This document shows, in pieces, positions 1-5,952 of a DNA stretch of 7,791 nucleotides. The notes beneath the pieces are model-generated. The model worked only from the letters and a program-made list of their open reading frames with translations. It had not been told where the DNA came from and made no database searches. The stretch is taken from positions 1 to 7,791 of the forward strand of contig JAFQPF010000023.1 of assembly GCA_017411885.1 (NCBI GenBank). The letters run 5' to 3'. Source of the stretch: Clostridia bacterium. GTDB lineage: Bacteria; Bacillota_A; Clostridia; Oscillospirales; CAG-272. The first letter of the stretch is position 1. Each line of letters begins with the position of its first letter. Both the position numbers and the translations under genes were made by a program.

Positions 1-1
1 A

Positions 2-244
2 TATTCACGCCTTTCGGTCGAGCTTCGCCCCAATATAATAAAGGACGAAAAGATCGGCGTGACCGTCGGTGACGAAAAGCTTGTTCATTTTAACGATTAC
101 AGTCAGGTAAGATATGATCCCGAGCTTCACGAAGAGCTTTTTGCGGCTTATGAGAAGGATATCGAAAGCATAAGCTTTGATTCCTACAACGCGCCGGTTA
201 TCGGACAGATATACGTGCGCGATTGGGATATTCGTCAAATATGA
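2..244 (+). CDS. 3' end of an ABC-2-type permease-associated protein (partial, tentative)
   Basis: This reading frame is open from the left edge and stops at TGA 242-244, so only the last 80 codons are visible and the start lies outside the window. The visible part is soluble and acidic, with no membrane segment; it contains the stretch DYSQVRYDPELHEELFAAYE and ends in YVRDWDIRQI. The next frame overlaps its stop by ATGA. Its sequence style and position just before an ABC transporter operon resemble the extracellular C-terminal domain (DUF6449-like) attached to some Clostridial ABC-2-type permeases. That is recollection of the family, not a search result. The stop may be the result of a one-base frameshift, so that this frame and the next were originally one protein. 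If not, they are two translationally coupled genes. I am confident that it is coding but not of the product. Confidence 0.6.
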   Translation, partial: YSRLSVELRPNIIKDEKIGVTVGDEKLVHFNDYSQVRYDPELHEELFAAYEKDIESISFDSYNAPVIGQIYVRDWDIRQI

Positions 245-678
245 GCCTTCCCATCACCACTAAATTCCATAATACTCTTGAATATTTCAAAGAGTGTGGT
301 ATAATTAACAGTGTAGACTACGCGCGCGACCTTGCGAGCGTGATAAATACGGTTCATATATTCGATTATCAGACAGGCAAGGTGCTTACCGTAAAGGACG
401 ACGAGGCTAAGCTTAATGAAATATTTGAAAGCCTTGACACCTACGATATTTACAGTCAGTACAGCTCGTTTTTCAATACTGTTGAGCACAGATACAGAGT
501 CCTTTACAACTTTACCTACTATGAATACAACACCAAAAACGAATGTACCTACGACGAATACGGCAACGCTATAGGCACACCCGAGCGTGTAACCTATTCA
601 AGCGAAGGTAACGGTACTGCGAGAGCTGAGTTTATAAACGGCAAGGTTCCCGCATTCGTAAGCGAATATTTTAACTAA
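241..678 (+). CDS. Soluble 145-aa hypothetical protein, probably the frameshifted C-terminus of the preceding gene
   Basis: The frame begins with ATG at 241, overlapping the preceding stop as ATGA, and ends at TAA 676-678. A TTG at 223 is a possible earlier start, but neither start has a good Shine-Dalgarno sequence. The product has no signal peptide or membrane segment. It begins MSLPITTKFHNTLEYFKECG, a start that reads like the middle of a domain. It is rich in Tyr and Asp/Glu and ends in KVPAFVSEYFN. The wording resembles the end of DUF6449-type C-terminal domains of ABC permeases. Adding one base near 237-239 joins the two frames as DWDIRQ-N-MSLPITTK without a break, which supports a broken single gene. 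The alternative is a real small gene translated by coupling. Codon use matches its neighbours, so the frame is or recently was coding. It is followed by a strong hairpin and then the sugar permease genes. Confidence 0.6.
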   Translation: MSLPITTKFHNTLEYFKECGIINSVDYARDLASVINTVHIFDYQTGKVLTVKDDEAKLNEIFESLDTYDIYSQYSSFFNTVEHRYRVLYNFTYYEYNTKNECTYDEYGNAIGTPERVTYSSEGNGTARAEFINGKVPAFVSEYFN

Positions 679-686
679 GCTTAACA

Positions 687-711
687 CCTTGGGGGCGTTC
701 TGCCCCCAAGG
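687..711 (+). other. Perfect GC-rich hairpin between genes, no U-tract
   Basis: Positions 687-696 (CCTTGGGGGC) pair perfectly with 702-711 (GCCCCCAAGG), leaving a five-base loop GTTCT at 697-701. The stem is 10 bp, starts nine bases after the stop of the upstream gene and ends 24 bases before the next ATG. The base of the stem is followed by AACAGCTATA, not a run of T, and the other strand has no T-run either. It therefore does not meet the usual pattern of an intrinsic terminator. It could be a partial terminator or attenuator, or an mRNA processing or stabilising element that sets different levels of the upstream and downstream genes. It is the only such structure I saw in an intergenic gap of this window. 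Confidence 0.75.
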
Positions 712-735
712 AACAGCTATATAAAGGCAAAAGAT

Positions 736-1635
736 ATGAAAAAGATCAAAAAAGATAAGAGAATAAACAAGCGTGAGCGGAAAGAACGCTTAAAAACATC
801 ATTGTTCATACTCCCGAGCGCGCTCGGCGCGGCGGTCTTTTTCGTGTTGCCTTTTATAAGGGTAATATATTACGCGATGATCGACAATCCCGTAAGCGGA
901 GAATTTGTGTGGTTTGATAACTTTGTAAAGCTTATGGATAATAATTCCTTTAAGCTTGCCGCTTCAAATACGGCAAAGTTTACAGCCTTGGCACTTCCGC
1001 TTGCGATAATAATTCCGCTTTTGCTTGCAAGCATACTTATGAATAAGATACCGGGCAAAAGCTTTTTCAGGACCGTGCTTATAAGCCCGCTTATGGTGCC
1101 TACCGCATCGGTCATACTGATTTTTGAGGTCATATTCAATTATAACGGCGCGCTGAATGCGGCACTTATCCCTTTCGGAATAGAGGCGGTCGACTGGTTG
1201 CGAGGCGATTTCAGCAGATACATAGTAATACTTCTTTATCTGTGGAAAAATATCGGATATAATATGATCCTCTTTATGGCGGCGATAGCCGCGATACCGA
1301 ATGATATGATAGACGCGGCAAGCATAGACGGTGCGTCAAAAATGAGGATATTTTTTAAGATCAAGCTTCCGTATCTTTCTTCAAGTATACTGTTCGTCGG
1401 ACTTCTTGCTCTTATAAACTCGTTCAAGGTGTTCCGCGAGGTCTATCTTCTGACAGGTAATTATCCGAATGAAAACCTCTATATGCTCCAGCATTTTATG
1501 AATAATACCTACGCAAGACTTGATTATCAGAAAATGTCCGCGGCGGCAATAATTATGAGCATCGTGATGATTGCTATAATATCGCTTCTTATGTGGATAG
1601 ACGCGCGCTTCGGGCGTGATATCGAAGCCGACTGA
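736..1635 (+). CDS. CUT1-type ABC transporter permease, MalF/UgpA-like
   Basis: This is a 299-residue inner-membrane permease of the binding-protein-dependent ABC importer family, forming one half of the channel with the next gene. A strongly basic cytoplasmic N-terminus (residues 1-20) is followed by about six membrane segments near 22-44, 76-103, 112-135, 160-184, 212-232 and 268-288. The EAA loop that docks to the ATPase is clear: DAASIDGA at 193-200, then IKLP at 209-212, matching EAA---G---------I-LP. Length is typical of the family. The substrate cannot be read from the sequence; carbohydrate is the usual case for this subfamily. The start has a weak SD (AAAGG, 723-727) eight bases upstream. 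The stop TGA (1633-1635) is overlapped by an ATG in the form TGATG, so the second permease is probably coupled to it. No ATPase gene is visible in the window. Confidence 0.93.
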   Translation: MKKIKKDKRINKRERKERLKTSLFILPSALGAAVFFVLPFIRVIYYAMIDNPVSGEFVWFDNFVKLMDNNSFKLAASNTAKFTALALPLAIIIPLLLASILMNKIPGKSFFRTVLISPLMVPTASVILIFEVIFNYNGALNAALIPFGIEAVDWLRGDFSRYIVILLYLWKNIGYNMILFMAAIAAIPNDMIDAASIDGASKMRIFFKIKLPYLSSSILFVGLLALINSFKVFREVYLLTGNYPNENLYMLQHFMNNTYARLDYQKMSAAAIIMSIVMIAIISLLMWIDARFGRDIEAD

Positions 1636-1638
1636 TGC

Positions 1639-1644
1639 AAAGGA
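1639..1644 (+). promoter_or_regulatory. Ribosome binding site that decides the start of the second permease
   Basis: AAAGGA lies downstream of the first in-frame ATG (1635) and eight bases before the ATG at 1653, an optimal distance. It is only two bases from the ATG at 1647. No SD-like sequence precedes 1635. This favours 1653 as the main start, although coupled re-initiation at the overlapping ATG 1635 remains possible. Confidence 0.6.
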
Positions 1645-1652
1645 ATATGCCT

Positions 1653-2597
1653 ATGAACAATAATGTAATAAACGATATGCTGATAAAGCGGGCGAAGCGT
1701 ACCAAACGGCTTTCGCATCTGCGAAGGCTCTCCTTTACCGGTGCGTCGGTGCTTGTGCTTTCTGTGCTTGCCCTTGTAATAATAACGCCGATCGTGCTGA
1801 CGATAACCAACGCTTTTATGTCCTCCTCCGAAATATCGTCAAACTACGGACAGGTCTTTTCAAGCCTTGCAAGTAAAGAGGGAAGCACATTTATATCAGA
1901 TACGGTTAATCTGAAGCTTATACCCGACAAGGTCGTGTTTGACCAGTTTTCAACCATACTTATAAAAAGCCCGACCTACATACTTAAGTTCTGGAACTCG
2001 CTTTTATACTGTGTGCCGATAGTGGTTTTTCAGCTTGTGGTAGCACTTGCGGCGGCATACGGCTTTGCAAGATTTGAAGGCGGTCTTCGCGCGATAATCT
2101 TCTTTGGATATATAATCTTAATGCTGATGCCATACCAGGTAACGCTTGTGCCAAACTTCATAGTTGCAGAGGCGCTTGGTATACTCAATACGAGATGGGC
2201 GATAATATTGCCCGGCATCTTTTCACCCTTTGCGGTGTTTATTCTGACACGGTTTATGAGAAGGATCCCGCCGTCGGTGATCGAGGCGGCAAAGCTTGAC
2301 GGCGCGGGTGAATGGAAGATATTCCGTCATATATGCGTGCCGATGTCATCAAGTATAGTTTATTCGGTAGCACTTTTAATATTTATAGACTATTGGAATA
2401 TGGTAGAGCAACCGCTTATAATGCTAAGCGATACAGAAGCGCATCCGCTGTCGGTGTTCTTGTCAAGCCTGAACACAGCGGACACGGGCATCGCCTTTGC
2501 GGCGGCTACCGTATATATGGTAGTGCCGATGCTTCTGTTTTTGTACAGCGAGGATTACCTTGTAAAGGGAATATCCTATTCCGGCGGTATCAAGTAA
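1653..2597 (+). CDS. CUT1-type ABC transporter permease, MalG/UgpE-like
   Basis: This is the second permease half of the importer, 314 residues from the ATG at 1653 (320 if the ATG at 1635 is used). A basic N-terminus precedes the first membrane segment at about 30-54. An extracellular loop of some 55 residues, including LIPDKVVFDQF, follows. Further segments lie near 111-137, 146-170, 178-201, 233-253 and 279-300. The EAA loop is well conserved: EAAKLDGAGEWKIFRHICVP at 211-230. The C-terminus, KGISYSGGIK, matches the typical MalG-family ending. It pairs with the permease just upstream, and the adaptor gene starts 13 bases after its stop, so all three probably share one transcript. The substrate is unknown; a sugar or oligosaccharide is the family default. 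The ATP-binding partner is not encoded here and may be outside the window or a shared MsmK-type ATPase. Confidence 0.93.
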   Translation: MNNNVINDMLIKRAKRTKRLSHLRRLSFTGASVLVLSVLALVIITPIVLTITNAFMSSSEISSNYGQVFSSLASKEGSTFISDTVNLKLIPDKVVFDQFSTILIKSPTYILKFWNSLLYCVPIVVFQLVVALAAAYGFARFEGGLRAIIFFGYIILMLMPYQVTLVPNFIVAEALGILNTRWAIILPGIFSPFAVFILTRFMRRIPPSVIEAAKLDGAGEWKIFRHICVPMSSSIVYSVALLIFIDYWNMVEQPLIMLSDTEAHPLSVFLSSLNTADTGIAFAAATVYMVVPMLLFLYSEDYLVKGISYSGGIK

Positions 2598-2600
2598 GAA

Positions 2601-2604
2601 AGGG
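2601..2604 (+). promoter_or_regulatory. Ribosome binding site of the adaptor gene
   Basis: AGGG, within the purine run GAAAGGGA, sits six bases before the ATG at 2611 and immediately after the stop of the permease gene. It supports this start and the operon arrangement. Confidence 0.6.
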
Positions 2605-2610
2605 ACAATT

Positions 2611-4932
2611 ATGGAAAACAAAAAGAACAACAAAAAGGATATAATCAAAAACCTGCTTATCATATTCTTAATAGCTATGCTTTTGCTCACCTTCTTTTCA
2701 AATACGATAATGAATCGTTCATTGCCGGAGGTGTCGACACAGTATACGCAGTATAAGCAGATAAACGACAGGATCCGCGCAAGCGCGACCGTAACGGCAA
2801 ACCAGGATTACAACATTACCGCAGACGAAACGCGCGAGATAGCGGAGGTGCTTATCCATAAGGGTGACCGTGTAGAGCGCGGGCAGGTGATACTTAAGCT
2901 TGTTGAAAACGAAAGCAGCGCGCTTTCAGATGCAAGACAGGCACTCAACCAGCTTTTAATCCAGAAGGCGCAGAAGCTTATGGGTACTGAGGGCACAAAA
3001 GATGACATTGATTATCAGATCGAACAAAAGCGCGAAGCAATAAAGGAAGCAAAGGACGAGATCGAACGCAGAAAAGAGCTTGAAAACAAGATCGACAATA
3101 AGGTCGATACGTACGAAGCCGCCCTTGAAGCACTTGAAGCGGAGCTTGAGGCTATGAAGGATGCGCTCGAAGCTCCAAACGATGAGCTTGAAGAATTAAA
3201 GGGCAAAATGCAACGCTATGAGGCTACCTACGATTCGGTAGAAGAAATAAGCACAGATCTTGAAGAAGCGAAAAAGACCTTTGAAACTGAAAACGCGATC
3301 TATCTTAAGGCAGAAGCTGACTATGACAAGATCAAGGGTCAGACGGACGAGCTTGAAGACAAGATCGATGCGCTTGAGGAAAAGAACGAGGAGCTTGACG
3401 AGCTTATAGCAGAGCTTAACGTAAAAAAAGCGGATCTTGAAGAAAAGCTCGGAGCGCAGGGCTCTGCAAACCAAAGCGTATCCTCGCTTGAAGCGGCGCA
3501 CGCCAAGGCGGTAAGCGAGCTTGCGGCTATGAAGCGCGAATATAATTTCTTCAAGGAAATGCAGAGCGCAAAAAGCTACCTTGATAAAATGAACAATACC
3601 CCCGATGCCAACGATACAGACAAGGCAGAGGCTCAAAGACTCTATAACGAGGCAAAAGCATTGTACGATGACGTGACCGGCGGCATTACGCGCAGCGAGG
3701 GCGAATACCTTACGCTTATCGATTCGCTTACACTTGCGGAAAAGATCGCGGAATCAAATTATGAGGATGCGGTAAGCTCCAAAAAGTCCACCTCCGGATA
3801 TCAGAGCAAGATCGACGATTATAAGCGCGATATTGCCGATAAGGAAAGCAAGAAAAACGAAAACACCAAGGAGATCGCCAAGCTTAACAAGCAGATCGCC
3901 GATATCAAGGAAGAGCTTACCGAGCTGCTTGAAATAAAAAATGAGGCAGAGACTAATAAAACCAAGGCGGAAAACGAACTTGAAAGCGCAGAAAGCAAGC
4001 TTGAATACGCGCGCCTCCGCGATAAGGCAGACGTTATCGAAGCGGATGTGAAGCTTCAGAATAAGGCTATTGAAAAGAAGAATAAGGAAATAGAAAAGTT
4101 CAAGAGCGATTACGCAAAGGACGACGATATCGACATAAACGAGGATACGTCGACAAAGACGCTTGAAGCGCAGATAAAGCAGCTTGAACACGAGATTTCC
4201 GAGCTTGAACGCCAGAAGGAAACTTCCAAGGGTAATCTTGAGCATACCGAGCAGATAAAGCAGCTTGAGCTTCAGAATATCGAAGCGCAGATAGCGCAAA
4301 AGCAAAAGGAAATAAGCCGTATCGAAAAGGAGCTTGTCAATACCGAGATCGTGTCACCCGTTTCCGGTACGGTTACAAACGTAGCCTTCAGCGCAGGCGA
4401 GGAGTTTAAAAAGGATGAAACTATCGCAAGCGTTGCCATAAGCGAAAAGGGCTTTACGATGGAGTTTTCCGCAACAAATGAGCAATGCCAGAGAATACGT
4501 ATCGGCGAGCAGGCGGAAATACAGAACTATTACTGGGGCTCAAAGCCTGAGATCACGGTAAGCGCGTTCAAAAACGATCCCTCCAATCCCGGCAGGGGCA
4601 AGATCGTTGTGTTAAACGTTGTCGGTGACGATATTACCGCAGGGCAGAATCTTACCTTTACCCTTGGCGACAGAGCCAAGAGCTATGATAAGGTAGTGCC
4701 CAACAGCGCACTCAGAGAGGATGCCAACGGCAAGTTCGTGTTCGTTGTTGAATCAAAGAATACCCCTCTTGGAAACAGATACATAGCGCGCCGTGTAGCC
4801 GTTGAGGTAATAGCATCCGACGAAACCTCAAGCGCACTTTCGGGCGAGCTTATGGGCGGTGAATTTATCATAACGACCTCATCCTCTCCTGTATCGGACG
4901 GTATGCAGGTCAGACTTGCAGATAAAAACTGA
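2611..4932 (+). CDS. HlyD/MacA-type membrane fusion protein with giant coiled coil
   Basis: A 773-residue periplasmic-adaptor-type protein, anchored by one N-terminal membrane segment (about 11-29) with most of the chain outside the cell. Residues 71-98 form the first half of a biotinyl-lipoyl-like domain (EVLIHKGDRVERGQVILKL). Residues 103-575 are a Lys/Glu/Leu-rich coiled coil. Residues 577-610 form the second lipoyl half (EIVSPVSGTVTNVAFSAGEE). The remainder (about 612-773) is the beta-barrel and membrane-proximal part, including VVPNSALREDANGKFVFVV. This order is that of MacA/HlyD proteins, which join ABC or RND exporters to an outer partner. Usual family members are about 350-480 residues; the excess is all in the coiled coil. 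Helix breaks occur at P189, 281-290, 328-335 (with P331), 388-396 and 501-516. The following gene carries a MacB-like core domain, the natural partner of a MacA-like adaptor. Its placement between sugar permeases and a binding protein is unusual, and its cargo is unknown. Confidence 0.9.
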   Translation: MENKKNNKKDIIKNLLIIFLIAMLLLTFFSNTIMNRSLPEVSTQYTQYKQINDRIRASATVTANQDYNITADETREIAEVLIHKGDRVERGQVILKLVENESSALSDARQALNQLLIQKAQKLMGTEGTKDDIDYQIEQKREAIKEAKDEIERRKELENKIDNKVDTYEAALEALEAELEAMKDALEAPNDELEELKGKMQRYEATYDSVEEISTDLEEAKKTFETENAIYLKAEADYDKIKGQTDELEDKIDALEEKNEELDELIAELNVKKADLEEKLGAQGSANQSVSSLEAAHAKAVSELAAMKREYNFFKEMQSAKSYLDKMNNTPDANDTDKAEAQRLYNEAKALYDDVTGGITRSEGEYLTLIDSLTLAEKIAESNYEDAVSSKKSTSGYQSKIDDYKRDIADKESKKNENTKEIAKLNKQIADIKEELTELLEIKNEAETNKTKAENELESAESKLEYARLRDKADVIEADVKLQNKAIEKKNKEIEKFKSDYAKDDDIDINEDTSTKTLEAQIKQLEHEISELERQKETSKGNLEHTEQIKQLELQNIEAQIAQKQKEISRIEKELVNTEIVSPVSGTVTNVAFSAGEEFKKDETIASVAISEKGFTMEFSATNEQCQRIRIGEQAEIQNYYWGSKPEITVSAFKNDPSNPGRGKIVVLNVVGDDITAGQNLTFTLGDRAKSYDKVVPNSALREDANGKFVFVVESKNTPLGNRYIARRVAVEVIASDETSSALSGELMGGEFIITTSSSPVSDGMQVRLADKN

Positions 4933-4943
4933 CAGGTAGATAT

Positions 4944-5936
4944 ATGAGAAAAAAAGTATTATTGATCGCACTTGCTCTGACGCTTTTGTGCGCGGTAGTT
5001 GCAGGAATATTGCAGATATGGCTTGTAAATATTCCGTGTGAGCTTATCGAATACAAAAGCACACAAAGCTGGAAGCTTTCAGACAGCACGCATCTGGCGG
5101 CGTATATGACCGAAGAAGCGGCATTTGACATAAATAAATATCAAAAGCTTAAGGTCGATATCGCCGATAAATATAAGATAGAGTCTATTGAAACCGACAA
5201 TGCGCTTTATTCGCTGTCGCGTGAGAATGTGCTCACACTTGAAAGTGCAGACAACAGACGAAGTGCAAGCGTAAACGCTACCGAATACGTCGGGGACTAT
5301 TTCGTCTTTCATCCGATAGAGCTTGTTGAGGGAGCATATCCAGACCGGAACAGCGTGCTTACAGACGCGATAGTCATAGACGAGCTTGCCGCGTGGCAGC
5401 TTTTCGGTACGCAGAAAAATATTGTCGGACTTGAATTAAAGCTCGGAAACGATATCTATATCGTTTGCGGAGTTTCAAAAATACCGGACGGCGTGTACAG
5501 TAAGGTATACGGAGAAAAACCGCGTGTTTACATAAACGCCGAATCGGCAGGACTCAGGGCGGGAGCGCTCCAGAGATATTTTAACACCTTTGAAGCAATG
5601 GTGCCCGATCCTATTACCAATTTTGCACAAAACATCATAAGCGAGCTGCTTTCAGTATACGATCCCGTGATCGTGGATACAGAAGCGCGCTTTAAGGGAA
5701 AAGAGCTTGATAAGCTCAGAGAAAACAGGGTGAAAATGATCACCGATTCAAGCGATACCGAGTATTCCTATAACGAAAAGGCGATGCTTATACTTGCGCT
5801 TAAGGCATCGGACGTGTACGCCGTGCAAAAGGTGTTTTACTATATCGTGCTTGCAGGTATTGCGGTGATCTTCTTTACACTTTTCACACCTTGCGTGCGT
5901 GCGGTGGAAAAGCTGTTGTCAAAGCTTAAATTTTAA
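4944..5936 (+). CDS. MacB-type extracellular core-domain protein with only two membrane segments
   Basis: A 330-residue protein with a membrane segment at about 5-27, a large extracytoplasmic domain (about 30-295) and a second membrane segment at about 297-316, followed by a short basic tail (VEKLLSKLKF). The middle matches the MacB periplasmic core domain pattern: ELVEGAYPD at 126-134, AIVIDELAAWQLFG at 142-155, then NIVGLELKLGNDIYIVCGVS at 159-178. Full MacB/FtsX-family permeases have four membrane helices, the core domain following the first and three helices after it. Here only one follows, and no ATPase domain is present. The next gene's ribosome binding site begins six bases after the stop, so there is no leftover coding sequence of the missing helices. 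This looks like a stable reduced form. It lies 11 bases after the MacA-like adaptor (SD AGGT, 4934-4937), so the two probably form a complex. Function is inferred from fold and context only. Confidence 0.75.
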   Translation: MRKKVLLIALALTLLCAVVAGILQIWLVNIPCELIEYKSTQSWKLSDSTHLAAYMTEEAAFDINKYQKLKVDIADKYKIESIETDNALYSLSRENVLTLESADNRRSASVNATEYVGDYFVFHPIELVEGAYPDRNSVLTDAIVIDELAAWQLFGTQKNIVGLELKLGNDIYIVCGVSKIPDGVYSKVYGEKPRVYINAESAGLRAGALQRYFNTFEAMVPDPITNFAQNIISELLSVYDPVIVDTEARFKGKELDKLRENRVKMITDSSDTEYSYNEKAMLILALKASDVYAVQKVFYYIVLAGIAVIFFTLFTPCVRAVEKLLSKLKF

Positions 5937-5941
5937 TAAAC

Positions 5942-5946
5942 GGAGG
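5942..5946 (+). promoter_or_regulatory. Strong ribosome binding site of the binding-protein gene
   Basis: GGAGG lies six bases before the ATG at 5953. It is the best match to the anti-SD sequence of any gene here; the permease genes have only AAAGG or AAAGGA. Stronger translation of the binding protein than of the permeases fits the usual excess of binding protein over transporter, but that is an inference. Confidence 0.75.
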
Positions 5947-5952
5947 TATATT

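Noticed and set aside
236..244. Programmed -1 frameshift signal at the overlap of the first two frames
   Set aside because: The overlap lacks an XXXYYYZ heptamer, and I saw no clear downstream stem or pseudoknot. Base loss or coupled translation is simpler.
687..720. Intrinsic terminator
   Set aside because: The stem is excellent, but it is followed by AACAGCTATA rather than a T-run, so it is reported only as a hairpin.
718..725. TATATAAA as a -10 promoter element before the first permease gene
   Set aside because: It overlaps the ribosome binding site, and no -35 element at the right distance is visible; the hairpin occupies that place.
2312..2644. A 110-codon + strand frame overlapping the second permease and the start of the adaptor
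   Set aside because: It crosses the EAA loop of the permease and the adaptor start in another frame, and its product shows no domain. It is a shadow.
3120..3200. DNA-level tandem repeat in the coiled-coil gene, from recurring GAGCTTGAA words
   Set aside because: The recurrences have no fixed period and follow from repeated Glu-Leu-Glu in the protein, so they are coiled-coil heptads rather than a nucleotide repeat.
3196..3636. A 146-codon minus-strand frame
   Set aside because: Same cause: the complement of the coiled-coil coding sequence, Leu/Phe-rich, with no recognisable domain.
3754..4305. A 183-codon hydrophobic, Leu-rich frame on the minus strand that looks like a membrane protein
   Set aside because: It is the antisense shadow of the Lys/Glu-rich coiled coil: AAG and GAG read in reverse give CTT and CTC (Leu). 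It lies wholly inside a well-supported gene and has no context.
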